This document shows positions 8,702 through 20,584 of a stretch of DNA of 64,000 bases, one piece after another (the first letter of the stretch is position 1; each line of letters opens with the position of its first letter). Under the pieces are notes generated by a model. It searched no databases. It had not been told where the DNA came from and saw only the letters and a program-made list of their open reading frames with translations. The stretch comes from Kitasatospora sp. GAS204B (GTDB lineage Bacteria > Actinomycetota > Actinomycetes > Streptomycetales > Streptomycetaceae). Both the position numbers and the translations under genes were made by a program. Location: contig NZ_JARZAG010000019.1 in assembly GCF_029892155.1 (NCBI RefSeq), positions 1 to 64,000 of the forward strand. The letters run 5' to 3'.

Positions 8702-9172
8702 ATGCCTCGTAAGGGCCCCGCCCCGAAGCGCCCGGTCATCATCGACCCGGTTTACGGCTCCCCGCTGGTGACGTCGCTGGTCAACAAGATCCTGCTGCAC
8801 GGCAAGCGCTCCACCGCCGAGCGGATCGTCTACGGCGCCCTCGAGGGCGTCCGCGAGAAGACCGGCTCCGACCCCGTCGTGACGCTGAAGCGCGCGCTGG
8901 AGAACGTCAAGCCGGCCCTCGAGGTCAAGTCCCGCCGCGTCGGTGGCGCCACCTACCAGGTGCCGGTCGAGGTCCGTCCGGGCCGTGCCAGCACCCTGGC
9001 GCTGCGCTGGATGGTCGGCTACTCCCGCGCCCGTCGCGAGAAGACCATGACCGAGCGCCTGATGAACGAGATCCTCGACGCCTCCAACGGCCTGGGCGCT
9101 TCCGTGAAGCGTCGCGAGGACACCCACAAGATGGCCGAGTCCAACAAGGCCTTCGCGCACTACCGCTGGTAG
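8702..9172 (+). CDS. rpsG: 30S ribosomal protein S7
   Basis: The protein has 156 residues, full length. It begins 2 nt after the rpsL stop; its AAGGAG ribosome-binding site (8688-8693) lies in the end of rpsL, so translation is probably coupled. S7 organises assembly of the 30S head by binding the 3' major domain of 16S rRNA, and in enterobacteria it represses this operon. The typical core PVIIDPVYGSPLVTSLVNKI near the N-terminus and the final HYRW are intact. Confidence 0.98.
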   Translation: MPRKGPAPKRPVIIDPVYGSPLVTSLVNKILLHGKRSTAERIVYGALEGVREKTGSDPVVTLKRALENVKPALEVKSRRVGGATYQVPVEVRPGRASTLALRWMVGYSRARREKTMTERLMNEILDASNGLGASVKRREDTHKMAESNKAFAHYRW

Positions 9173-9211
9173 TCCGAACCCCGTCACTAGACAGAGAGAG
9201 AACGAGCCACA

Positions 9212-11317
<2,106 letters not shown>

Positions 11318-11357
11318 CGTCCCGCAATCGGGACGAATCACAACCCTTAGGCTTAAT

Positions 11358-11401
11358 GGAGGCAAACCCGGCGGGGTCGACCCGACCCCGCCGGCGCCTC
11401 C
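11358..11401 (+). other. Long hairpin in the fusA-tuf spacer
   Basis: A 12-bp perfect stem (11368-11379 with 11383-11394, 3-nt loop) is extended by an outer 6-bp stem (11358-11363 with 11396-11401). There is no U-tract. It may attenuate read-through from fusA or protect or process the mRNA upstream of tuf. Confidence 0.7.
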
Positions 11402-11422
11402 AGCCCCTATCCGCGGGACGGC

Positions 11423-11445
11423 ATGGAGTGCAACCAGCACTCCGT
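11423..11445 (+). other. Second hairpin upstream of tuf
   Basis: GGAGTGC (11425-11431) pairs with GCACTCC (11437-11443) around a 5-nt loop. One G-T wobble and one A-T pair extend the stem outward. A further small hairpin (11494-11498 with 11503-11507) covers part of the tuf ribosome-binding site at 11501-11506. Confidence 0.6.
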
Positions 11446-11511
11446 ACCACAACCCGATCAAAGACCAACTGACGTCGTACGGCGTACAGAACTGTCCTCA
11501 GGAGGACTGAA

Positions 11512-12705
<1,194 letters not shown>

Positions 12706-12746
12706 TCTGATGCGTTAGGGCCTGCTCATACCACGGGCAGCCTGCC

Positions 12747-12793
12747 AGAGGGGCCCCTCGACACCGTGAGGTGTTGAGGGGCCCCTCTTTCGT
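12747..12793 (+). terminator. Terminator of the str operon
   Basis: A 19-bp stem (12747-12765 with 12770-12788, one G-U pair, loop GTGA) is followed by TTTCGT. This is a clear intrinsic terminator after tuf. Confidence 0.92.
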
Positions 12794-12921
12794 ACACGCT
12801 TTCTCCATATGGTTTGGTTATTGAAGCTGCGTTGTGAGGATCGAGGGATCACGGGGTGCAGCAGATCGTGTCCTGTGTAGGGGGGATGCGTGAACAAGGA
12901 CTCGATTGAAGGGGCACCACG

Positions 12922-14985
12922 GTGTCTGCCATGCCTTCCACGCTCGATAGAGCCATGCCCGGTGAGCCGCCGCGTCGCGGCCGGCGAAGATCGCCCGGCG
13001 CGGGACCGCGAAGACGCCGCAGCCTGCCGGTCCTGGGCGGCTGCCTCGTCGCCTCCTGGGTGGTACCGGCGCTACTGACCGCCGTCCGGCTGGACATCGT
13101 GCTCCTGCCGCTGCTGCTGCTCGCGGTGGCCTCGGTGATCAAGGTCGGCGGTGTCCTGCTGGACCGGCTGATGGCGGCCGGCCTGATCACGGCCGGTTGG
13201 GTGCTCGTGTTCGGGCTGCTCTTCTCGCTCTGGCCCTGGGGCCTGGCCCCGGTGGCCACCAGCGGGGTGCTGTTCAGCACGGTCAGCGTGCTCGGTTGGG
13301 CCGGTCGCCGCCGCCCGCGGCTGCCGTGGCGGGTGCGCGGCTCGGACCTGCTGGTGGTCGGGACCGCGGCCGCCGCGGGCTACCTCCTCTACCACCCCCT
13401 GGCCGGCCTGTCGGCCGCCGATCGGATCGGCTACTTCGCGTCCGCCGAGGACCGGCTGGGACACTTCTCCTATTTCACCGCGATCCAGCAGGTCGGTGGC
13501 TTCAACTTCCTGCACCAGCACGCCGCTCAGGGATATCTCATGCCCCCGGCCGAGGTCGTCTACCCGCAGGGGTCGCACTTCCTGCTGGCCTGGCTGGACA
13601 CGCTGGTCCACTCCTCGGCTGCCCCGGGTGCCGAACTCGCGGTCATGAACCGGTACTTCCTCTACGTCCTGGCAAGTTACGCGCTGCTCTGCGCCGCGCT
13701 GGTGTGGGGAGCCCGCTGGATCGGTGGGCCGCGGCTGCGCGGCTGGCGCTGCACCGCGGTCTGCGCGGTCATCTCGGCTCTGGTGCTGGCCGGCAGTGAT
13801 GTCGCCCTGCTGGTGCACGGCTTCGACTCGCAGATCATCGGGCTGCTCTTCCTGGCGCTCACGGTGGCGCTGCTGGTCCGCCCCGCGATGGGCAGCGCCG
13901 AGTTCCTGCTGGTCTCGGTGGCCGGCATGGTCGCGGTCACCTACTCGTACAACATCTACGCCGCGATCGCCGGGATCGTGCTGGTCGGCACCACGGTGGC
14001 GCACCGCAAGAAGTTCGCCAAGCGGCGCTGGCTGCTGTACACCGGGCAGGCCGCCGGGCTGGGCATCGCCGCGCTGCCGAGCCTGGTCTCGGTGTTCGCC
14101 AAGCTGGACGTGGCGAGCACCTCCAACATGAACGGCCCGTCGGTCGGTGTCGACCGCACGTTGCTGATCGGCTCGGCGCTGCTGGCGCTGGTGGCGGCGG
14201 TGCCGCGCAAGAGTCGGCGTACCGCGGTCGGGCAGGCGTACCTGACCATGGTGCTCGGTACGGTCGCGGTCGTGGGCGCCTTCGCGTGGTGGCAGCTGCA
14301 CACCATCGGCTACTACGCGTACTACTTCGAGAAGATGGCCCATGGCGGCATCGTCGTCGGCCTGCTGGCCCTGGGGAGCGTCGGCACACTGCTGCGGATT
14401 CCCGGCCAGCGGCGCCGCACGGTCTTCGCCCTGCTGACCAACGCTCTGGTCGCGGTGCTCACCGTGGCGGCCGCGTTCACGTTCTTCGCCGGTGTGCAGT
14501 GGGGGCTGCTCAGCACGAAGAACAGTCCGAGTGCGTGGTCCGCGACGGCGCTGGTCAAGTGGAGCCACGGCGATTACGCGACCGACATGGGCCCACGGGG
14601 CGTCGCGGCCCTGCAGCCGCCGCCCGGTACGACCGGACCGGTGATCGTGCTCTACTCGAACGACTCCTACAAGAACCTGAAGGCCACCTGGATCGCCGAA
14701 CTGCTGAACCGGCGCGGCGGTGACCTGGCGGCGCTGTACGAGACCCACTGGGTGAACATCGGCGGCCCGGCGGGGCAGGAGTCGGAATACCAGAACTCCA
14801 TGGCGCACCTGAAGGACGCCATCGCCAAGGTCGGCGCGGCACCCACCATCCTGGTGGCCGACCAGGGCACCGGCGACCGCATCCGGCACGACCTCGCGGC
14901 CGTCGGGGTGCGGGCCACCGTCGTATACGAACCGCAGAGCCTGTGGACCGAGCCCTGGGACCGGACCTTCCCCGGCGACAGCTGA
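12922..14985 (+). CDS. Large polytopic membrane protein, GT-C-like, glycopolymer locus
   Basis: The protein has 687 residues with about 13 hydrophobic segments between residues 35 and 540 and a C-terminal soluble, probably extracytoplasmic, domain of about 140 residues. The GTG at 12922 follows AAGGGG; an ATG at 12931 is an alternative start. A luminal-type loop after the early membrane segments contains YPQGSHFLLAWLDTL, the kind of loop seen in GT-C and DUF6541-type membrane glycosyltransferases. Next to rhamnose synthesis and GT2 genes, a role in building or transferring a surface polysaccharide is likely. I cannot assign the family firmly, and no catalytic residues can be proven by eye. 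Confidence 0.78.
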   Translation: MSAMPSTLDRAMPGEPPRRGRRRSPGAGPRRRRSLPVLGGCLVASWVVPALLTAVRLDIVLLPLLLLAVASVIKVGGVLLDRLMAAGLITAGWVLVFGLLFSLWPWGLAPVATSGVLFSTVSVLGWAGRRRPRLPWRVRGSDLLVVGTAAAAGYLLYHPLAGLSAADRIGYFASAEDRLGHFSYFTAIQQVGGFNFLHQHAAQGYLMPPAEVVYPQGSHFLLAWLDTLVHSSAAPGAELAVMNRYFLYVLASYALLCAALVWGARWIGGPRLRGWRCTAVCAVISALVLAGSDVALLVHGFDSQIIGLLFLALTVALLVRPAMGSAEFLLVSVAGMVAVTYSYNIYAAIAGIVLVGTTVAHRKKFAKRRWLLYTGQAAGLGIAALPSLVSVFAKLDVASTSNMNGPSVGVDRTLLIGSALLALVAAVPRKSRRTAVGQAYLTMVLGTVAVVGAFAWWQLHTIGYYAYYFEKMAHGGIVVGLLALGSVGTLLRIPGQRRRTVFALLTNALVAVLTVAAAFTFFAGVQWGLLSTKNSPSAWSATALVKWSHGDYATDMGPRGVAALQPPPGTTGPVIVLYSNDSYKNLKATWIAELLNRRGGDLAALYETHWVNIGGPAGQESEYQNSMAHLKDAIAKVGAAPTILVADQGTGDRIRHDLAAVGVRATVVYEPQSLWTEPWDRTFPGDS

Positions 14986-15025
14986 CGGCTGGCCGTTGCC
15001 GCCGTCGGCGGCACGGTGGAACGCC

Positions 15026-15056
15026 GATCGCCCCGCCGCTGAGCGGCGGGGCGATC
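15026..15056. terminator. Bidirectional terminator hairpin
   Basis: A perfect 14-bp stem (15026-15039 with 15043-15056) with a TGA loop lies between the convergent ends of the membrane-protein gene and rmlC. Confidence 0.82.
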
Positions 15057-15090
15057 CGGGCAACCGGGGCCGGCGTGGTGGCCGGACGGC

Positions 15091-15690
15091 TCAGACGGTG
15101 TGCAGGCTCTCGTAGTAGCTCTGGCAGGCGGCGTAGTCCGGCAGGAGGCCGGTGGCGATTGCTTCCGCCAGCGAGGGTGCGGCCTCGTCGCGGGCCGAGA
15201 GCTGCGGCACCTCGGCCGGCCACTCGATGCCCAGCTCCGGGTCGAGCGGGTGGACGGCGTGCTCGCCGGTGGGGTTGTACGCCTCCGAGCAGAGGTAGGA
15301 CAGCGTGGCGTCGTCGGTCAGCGCGCAGAAGCCGTGGCCGAGACCCTCGGAGAGGTAGACCGCGCGGCGCTCCACATCGTCCAGCCGGACGCCCTCCCAG
15401 CGACCGAACGTCGGCGAGCCGACCCGCAGGTCCACGATGACGTCGAGTACCGCACCGCGGACGCACGTCACGTACTTGGCCTGGCCGGGCGGCACATCGG
15501 CGAAGTGGATGCCGCGCACCACCCCGCGCGAGGAGACCGAGAGGTTGGCCTGCGCGAGCTTCAGCGGGTGGCCGACGACCTCGGCGAGCCGGTCGAAGCG
15601 GTACCACTCGGTGAACAGGCCGCGCGGGTCGCCGTGCAGTTGCGGCGTGATCTCGAAGCTGCCCTCGATGCTCAACTCGCGGATCTTCAC
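15091..15690 (-). CDS. rmlC: dTDP-4-dehydrorhamnose 3,5-epimerase
   Basis: The protein has 199 residues, the normal RmlC length. The family motifs DPRGLFTEWYR, QANLSVSSRGVVRGIHF (catalytic His at the end of the RGIH motif) and YLSEGLGHGFCAL are intact. It epimerises dTDP-4-keto-6-deoxyglucose at C3 and C5, the third step to dTDP-L-rhamnose. Its ATG overlaps the rmlA stop by 4 bp (ATGA), so it is co-translated with rmlA. It is divergent from rmlB and rmlD, which complete the pathway. Confidence 0.95.
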   Translation of the reverse strand: MKIRELSIEGSFEITPQLHGDPRGLFTEWYRFDRLAEVVGHPLKLAQANLSVSSRGVVRGIHFADVPPGQAKYVTCVRGAVLDVIVDLRVGSPTFGRWEGVRLDDVERRAVYLSEGLGHGFCALTDDATLSYLCSEAYNPTGEHAVHPLDPELGIEWPAEVPQLSARDEAAPSLAEAIATGLLPDYAACQSYYESLHTV

Positions 15691-16562
15691 CGTGCGGTCT
15701 CCTCGTCCAGCAGGCGGAGCAGGTACTGGCCGTAGCCGCTCTTCAGCAGCGGCTCGGCGAGCCCGCGCAACTGCTCGTCACTGATCAGCCCGGCCCGCCA
15801 GGAGGTCTCCTCGATGCAGCCGATCTTCAGGCCCTGGCGTTCCTCGATCACCCGGACGAACTCCGAGGCCTGCACCATCGAGACGAAGGTGCCGGTGTCC
15901 AGCCAGGCAGTACCGCGGTCCAGGATCGTGACCTGGAGTTCGCCGTCGCGCAGGTAGGCGTCGTTGACGGCCGTGATCTCCAGTTCGCCGCGGGCGCTGG
16001 GCTTCAGGCCGCGGGCGATCTCGATGACCCGGTTGTCGTAGAAGTACAGACCCGGCACCGCGTAGCGGGACTTGGGGACGGCCGGCTTCTCCTCGATCGA
16101 GATGGCCTGGCCGTTCTCGTCGAACTCCACCACGCCGTACGCGGTCGGGTCCGCGACCGGGTACGCGAAGACCCGGCCGCCCTTGGCGTCGGTGTGCTCC
16201 GCGAGCCGGGTGCCGAGCCCGCTGCCGTGGAAGATGTTGTCGCCGAGGATCAGGGCAACGGGCTCGTCGCCGATGAAGTCGGCGCCCAGCACGAAGGCCT
16301 GGGCGATGCCCTCGGGGCGTTCCTGCACGGCGTATTCCAGACGCAGGCCGAACTGCGAGCCGTCGCCGAGCAGTCGCTCGAACTGGTCCCGGTCGGCGGG
16401 CGTTGTAATGATCAGGATCTCGCTGATCCCCGCCATCACCAGGGTGGAGAGCGGGTAATAGATCATCGGCTTGTCGAAGACGGGCAGTAGTTGCTTCGAC
16501 ACTGCCCGAGTCAGCGGCCAGAGTCGTGATCCGGTCCCGCCGGCCAAGAGGATTCCACGCAT
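15687..16562 (-). CDS. rmlA: Glucose-1-phosphate thymidylyltransferase
   Basis: The protein has 291 residues. The ATG at 16562 is chosen because it puts MRGILLAGGTGSRLWPLT at the N-terminus, the nucleotide-binding signature of RmlA; the frame is open for another 17 codons upstream without support. KPMIYYPLS, LGDNIFHG and TAWLDTG are typical. It makes dTDP-glucose from dTTP and glucose-1-phosphate, the first step of dTDP-rhamnose synthesis. It is the first gene of the rmlA-rmlC pair on the minus strand and shares an 80-bp promoter region with rmlB. Confidence 0.96.
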   Translation of the reverse strand: MRGILLAGGTGSRLWPLTRAVSKQLLPVFDKPMIYYPLSTLVMAGISEILIITTPADRDQFERLLGDGSQFGLRLEYAVQERPEGIAQAFVLGADFIGDEPVALILGDNIFHGSGLGTRLAEHTDAKGGRVFAYPVADPTAYGVVEFDENGQAISIEEKPAVPKSRYAVPGLYFYDNRVIEIARGLKPSARGELEITAVNDAYLRDGELQVTILDRGTAWLDTGTFVSMVQASEFVRVIEERQGLKIGCIEETSWRAGLISDEQLRGLAEPLLKSGYGQYLLRLLDEETAR

Positions 16563-16627
16563 GGGTGCACCATATGCGAGAACGCGAGGGCACCGAGGTC
16601 CGGGTGGGGGCACCTGGGGAGGGCCGC

Positions 16628-16633
16628 TAGACT
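16628..16633 (+). promoter_or_regulatory. -10 hexamer of a probable leaderless rmlB transcript
   Basis: TAGACT ends 9 nt before the rmlB ATG at 16643. No ribosome-binding site precedes the ATG, which fits a leaderless or near-leaderless mRNA. No good -35 is visible. Confidence 0.5.
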
Positions 16634-16642
16634 CATCGTATT

Positions 16643-17620
16643 ATGCGCATCTTCGTGACCGGCGGTGCCGGTTTCATCGGTTCTGAGTTCGTCCGCCAGC
16701 AGTTGGGTGCGGACGCCACTGCCCAGATCACGGTCTTCGACAAGCTGACCTACTCCGGGGTCGAGGCCAACCTCGCGCCGGTCGCGGACCTCCCGGGTTA
16801 CGCCTTCGTCAAGGGCGACATCTGTGATGCCGACGCCGTCGACCGGGCGATGGCCGGCCACGACGTGGTCGTGCACTTCGCCGCCGAGTCGCATGTCGAC
16901 CGTTCGATCGCCGGTGCGGGCCCCTTCGTGATGACCAACGTGGTCGGCACCCAGGTGCTGCTGGACGCCGCTCGCAAGCACGGCGTCGGCCGCTTCGTGC
17001 ACGTCTCCACCGACGAGGTGTACGGCTCGATCAGCGAAGGCTCCTGGACCGAGGAGTGGCCGCTGGAGCCCAACTCCCCGTACTCCGCGTCCAAGGCGTC
17101 CTCCGACCTGCTGGCGCTCGCGTACCACCGCACCCACCGGATGGACGTGGTGGTGACCCGCTGCTCCAACAACTACGGGCACTACCAGTTCCCGGAGAAG
17201 GTCATCCCGCTGTTCACCACCAACCTGATCGACGGCATGAAGGTGCCGCTGTACGGCGACGGCGGCAACATCCGCGACTGGCTGCACGTCTCGGACCACT
17301 GCCGCGGCATCGACCTGGTGATGCGCGGCGGCCGCGCCGGCGAGGTCTACAACATCGGCGGCGGCACCGAGGTCACCAACAAGGAGCTGACCGGCCTGCT
17401 GCTGGACGCGGCCGGCGCCGGCTGGGACATGGTGGAGCAGGTGGCCGACCGCAAGGGCCACGACCTGCGCTACTCGATCGACATCAGCAAGATCGGCAAC
17501 GAGCTCGGCTACGCCCCGCAGGTGCGCTTCGAGGACGGCCTGGCGGCCACCATCGCCTGGTACCGCGACAACCGCGCGTGGTGGGAGCCGCTCAAGACGA
17601 AGGCAGCCCTGCAGAAGTGA
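16643..17620 (+). CDS. rmlB: dTDP-glucose 4,6-dehydratase
   Basis: The protein has 325 residues. GGAGFIGSEFV at the N-terminus binds NAD, VHFAAESHVDRS and STDEVYGS carry catalytic-site residues, and YSASKASSD holds the YxxxK dyad. It converts dTDP-glucose to dTDP-4-keto-6-deoxyglucose. It is divergent from rmlA and its stop overlaps the rmlD GTG (GTGA), so rmlB-rmlD are coupled. A -10 hexamer just upstream of the ATG suggests a leaderless mRNA. Confidence 0.96.
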   Translation: MRIFVTGGAGFIGSEFVRQQLGADATAQITVFDKLTYSGVEANLAPVADLPGYAFVKGDICDADAVDRAMAGHDVVVHFAAESHVDRSIAGAGPFVMTNVVGTQVLLDAARKHGVGRFVHVSTDEVYGSISEGSWTEEWPLEPNSPYSASKASSDLLALAYHRTHRMDVVVTRCSNNYGHYQFPEKVIPLFTTNLIDGMKVPLYGDGGNIRDWLHVSDHCRGIDLVMRGGRAGEVYNIGGGTEVTNKELTGLLLDAAGAGWDMVEQVADRKGHDLRYSIDISKIGNELGYAPQVRFEDGLAATIAWYRDNRAWWEPLKTKAALQK

Positions 17621-18558
17621 CCGCGAACTCCTCGGGCACCACCAGCTGGCTGGTCACGGGTGCTGCTGGGATGCTCGGCCAGGACGTACTGGCCGAGCTC
17701 GCCGGCGACCCCACCGTCAAGGTCACCGCCCTCGGCCGGGCCGATCTCGACATCACCGACCCGGCGGCCGTGCTGAGCGCGGTCGCGGGCCACGACGTGG
17801 TCGTCAACTGCGCGGCGTGGACGAACGTCGACGCCGCGGAGAGCGCCGAGGAGGCTGCCACAGCAGTCAACGGCAGCGGCGTCCGGAACCTCGCGGAGGC
17901 CTGCGCCACGGTCGGCGCACGGCTGCTGCACGTCTCGACCGACTACGTGCTGCCCGGGGATGCCACCGAGCCGTACGCCGAGACCGCGCCGACCGGCCCG
18001 GTCAACGCCTACGGCCGCTCCAAGCTGGTCGGCGAGCAGGCCGTGACCCAGCTGCTCCCGGAGCACGGCTACATCGTGCGGACCGCCTGGTTGTACGGCG
18101 AGCACGGCCCCAACTTCGTGGCCACCATGCTGAAGGCCGCCACCCAGCGGGAGACCCTGGACGTGGTGGACGACCAGCACGGCCAGCCGACCTGGTCCCG
18201 GGCGCTCGCCGCGCAGTTGGTCGCGCTGGGCCACGCCGCCCTGGCCGGCCGCGCGCCGGCCGGCGTCTACCACGGCACCTCCACCGGCCGTACCACCTGG
18301 TTCGGACTGGCTCGCGAGGCGTACCGGCTGACCGGACTTGACCCCGAGCGGATCCGGCAGACCGACTCGGCGGCGTTCGTCCGCCCGGCGGTCCGGCCGG
18401 CGTTCAGCGTGCTGGCGCACGAGCGCTGGGCTCAGGCGGGCCTGGAGCCCATGCCCACCTGGGACCGGAGCCTGGCCGAGGCGCTGACGCGTCCCGGCTT
18501 CCAGGCCCTCGGCCAGGCGGCCCTCCAGGCCCCGACCCACGCGCCGAGCCAGGGATGA
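17617..18558 (+). CDS. rmlD: dTDP-4-dehydrorhamnose reductase
   Basis: The protein has 313 residues with a GTG start overlapping the rmlB stop. GAAGMLGQD near residue 15 is the NAD(P)-binding motif, NCAAWTNVDAAE and VSTDYVL are family signatures, and YGRSK holds the catalytic Tyr and Lys. It reduces the 4-keto sugar to dTDP-L-rhamnose, the last step. The C-terminus has an added low-complexity Ala/Gln/Pro tail. The next gene overlaps by 4 bp (ATGA). Confidence 0.95.
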   Translation: MTANSSGTTSWLVTGAAGMLGQDVLAELAGDPTVKVTALGRADLDITDPAAVLSAVAGHDVVVNCAAWTNVDAAESAEEAATAVNGSGVRNLAEACATVGARLLHVSTDYVLPGDATEPYAETAPTGPVNAYGRSKLVGEQAVTQLLPEHGYIVRTAWLYGEHGPNFVATMLKAATQRETLDVVDDQHGQPTWSRALAAQLVALGHAALAGRAPAGVYHGTSTGRTTWFGLAREAYRLTGLDPERIRQTDSAAFVRPAVRPAFSVLAHERWAQAGLEPMPTWDRSLAEALTRPGFQALGQAALQAPTHAPSQG

Positions 18559-19865
18559 GCAACCCGCTGGCGAAGCTGCTCAAGGTGATCCCGCCCGGGA
18601 CGCACCTGGTCATCGGCGGCACGATGATCCTCGGGGCGGCCTCCTACGTCCAGACCTCGATCACCGGCCACGCCTTCACCGGTGACCCCAAGCAGGCTCT
18701 GGCCGAGCTCTGGACGCTGGTCATGACCGTCAGCCTGGGGCTCTTCTTCCCCATCGAGCAGGAACTCACCCGCGTGGTCGCCGCGCGCGCCGTCCGCGGC
18801 GAGGGCGTCGCCCCGGTGCTGCGCCGGGCCGCGCTGCTCACGCTGGGTCTGCTCGTGGTGATCGGCGCGGTGCTGGCGGCGGCGGCCGGTCCGCTGGCGG
18901 ACACCTTCTTCGGCCATGACCGCTCGCTGGTCTGGGTCCTCGGCGCCGCACTGGCCGGGATGGCGCTGGTCTACCTGACCCGCGGCATCCTGGCCGGGCT
19001 CGGCCTGTTCAACGCCTACGGCGTCTCGCTGGGCCTGGACGGCCTGCTGCGGATCCTGCTCGCCGGGGGGCTCTACCTGGCCGGCAGCACCTCGGCGGTG
19101 GAGTACGGCCTGGTGCTGGCGATAGCCCCGCTGGTGGCGATGGTGTGCACCCTGCCGACCACGCTGCGCGGCTGCCGTCCCGGCCCGACGATGCCGTGGG
19201 GTGAACTCTTCCAGAACATGACGATGATGATCTGCGCCTCCGTGCTGGCCCAGCTCGTCGTCAACGCGGCCGTGATCACCACCGCGCTGGTCACCGTCGA
19301 CAAGGACCTGAGCTTCGCGCTGCTGACCGCCGGAATGCTCTGCCGGGTCCCGCTCTTCGTCTTCGGCTCGCTGCAGCCGACACTGATGACCGGCCTGTCC
19401 AGCACCGCGACAGCGGGTGACCGCGCGGGATTCCGCAAGATGCTGCTGCAGACCTGCGCGGTCATCGGCGGCCTGGGCCTGCTCGGCACCCTCGGCGCCG
19501 TCGTCGCCGGTCCGTGGGTGACCTCGGTGCTCATGGGGGCCAAGGACCTGCTCGGGGCGATGGACTTCTTCTGGTTCTCGATCGGAACCATGTGCTACAT
19601 GCTGGCGATGGTGCTCGGCCAGGCGCTGCTGGCGCTCGGGCGGCACAGCCGGCAGATGACCGCCTGGCTGCTGGGCACCGCGGTGCTCGCGGGGGTGACC
19701 CTTGTTCCCGGTCCGGTGGCCACCAGGGTTGAGGTAGCGTATGCGTTCGGTTCACTGGTGACCGCTATCTTCATGCTTCTGACGCTTGTCCGAGGCATTT
19801 CCCGGCAGCCGTCCGACCCACTGACTCATGGCAGCGCCGCGGCCTCAACGCTGGAAAACGCATGA
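18555..19865 (+). CDS. Flippase-like polytopic membrane protein (MOP/Wzx type)
   Basis: The protein has 436 residues with about 12 hydrophobic segments and short loops, an arrangement typical of MOP-superfamily polysaccharide flippases (Wzx/MurJ-like). Early LFFPIEQELTRVVAARAVRG resembles the loop after the second helix in such proteins. Its ATG overlaps rmlD and its stop overlaps the following glycosyltransferase, so it belongs to the same operon. The likely role is moving a lipid-linked sugar or oligosaccharide across the membrane (inference). The substrate is not evident. Confidence 0.82.
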   Translation: MSNPLAKLLKVIPPGTHLVIGGTMILGAASYVQTSITGHAFTGDPKQALAELWTLVMTVSLGLFFPIEQELTRVVAARAVRGEGVAPVLRRAALLTLGLLVVIGAVLAAAAGPLADTFFGHDRSLVWVLGAALAGMALVYLTRGILAGLGLFNAYGVSLGLDGLLRILLAGGLYLAGSTSAVEYGLVLAIAPLVAMVCTLPTTLRGCRPGPTMPWGELFQNMTMMICASVLAQLVVNAAVITTALVTVDKDLSFALLTAGMLCRVPLFVFGSLQPTLMTGLSSTATAGDRAGFRKMLLQTCAVIGGLGLLGTLGAVVAGPWVTSVLMGAKDLLGAMDFFWFSIGTMCYMLAMVLGQALLALGRHSRQMTAWLLGTAVLAGVTLVPGPVATRVEVAYAFGSLVTAIFMLLTLVRGISRQPSDPLTHGSAAASTLENA

Positions 19866-20584
19866 CGCCGCCCCTTTCCCACCTCGGAGAAGCAGTGAAC
19901 GATTACCACGACACCTGGCTGGTGATACCGGCCTACAACGAGGGCCAGGTGATCGCCGACGTGGTAGAGGCGGCGCGCAAGACGTTCCCCAATATCGTCG
20001 TCGTCGACGACGGCAGCTCGGACGACACCGCGAAGCACGTCGCGCAGACCGGGGCGCACCTTGTTCGCCACCCGGTCAACCTGGGCCAGGGCGCTGCCCT
20101 CCAGACCGGGCTGAAGTACGCCTTGGAGCAGCCGACCGCTCAGTACTTCGCCACGTTCGACGCTGACGGTCAGCACCAGACGGCGGACGTCGAGAAGATG
20201 GTCGAGCTGCTGCGCACCAGCGAGGTGGACGTGGTGCTCGGCTCCCGGTTCATCGAGCAGAACGGCCAGGTGCCGTGGATCAAGCGGGTCGTGCTGCGCA
20301 CGGCCGCGGCGGTCAGCCCGACCGCTCGCAAGCTGAAGCTGACCGATGCCCACAACGGCCTGCGCGTGCTCAACCGTGAGGCGGCCGGGCGGCTGCAGAT
20401 AACGATGAACGGCATGGCTCACGCCTCCGAGATCGTCGGCTTCCTGGCCGGCTCCGAGCTGAAGGTCGCCGAAGTCCCGGTCGACATCCTGTACACCGAG
20501 TACTCCCGCGCCAAGGGTCAGTCCCTGATCAACGGCGTCAACATCCTCTTCGACATCTCGCTTCGGGAGCGTGGCCGCCGATGA
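19862..20584 (+). CDS. GT2 glycosyltransferase, DPM1-type
   Basis: The protein has 240 residues. VIPAYNEGQVI, VVDDGSSDDTA and the metal-binding FDADGQHQ are GT2 signatures, and VLGSRF is typical of polyprenyl-phosphate sugar synthases (dolichol-phosphate-mannose type). No membrane segment is seen. It probably makes an undecaprenyl-phosphate sugar used by the GT-C enzymes of the locus. The ATG at 19862 overlaps the flippase stop; a GTG at 19895 with a GGAGA ribosome-binding site would give a protein 11 residues shorter and is a real alternative. Confidence 0.9.
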   Translation: MTPPLSHLGEAVNDYHDTWLVIPAYNEGQVIADVVEAARKTFPNIVVVDDGSSDDTAKHVAQTGAHLVRHPVNLGQGAALQTGLKYALEQPTAQYFATFDADGQHQTADVEKMVELLRTSEVDVVLGSRFIEQNGQVPWIKRVVLRTAAAVSPTARKLKLTDAHNGLRVLNREAAGRLQITMNGMAHASEIVGFLAGSELKVAEVPVDILYTEYSRAKGQSLINGVNILFDISLRERGRR

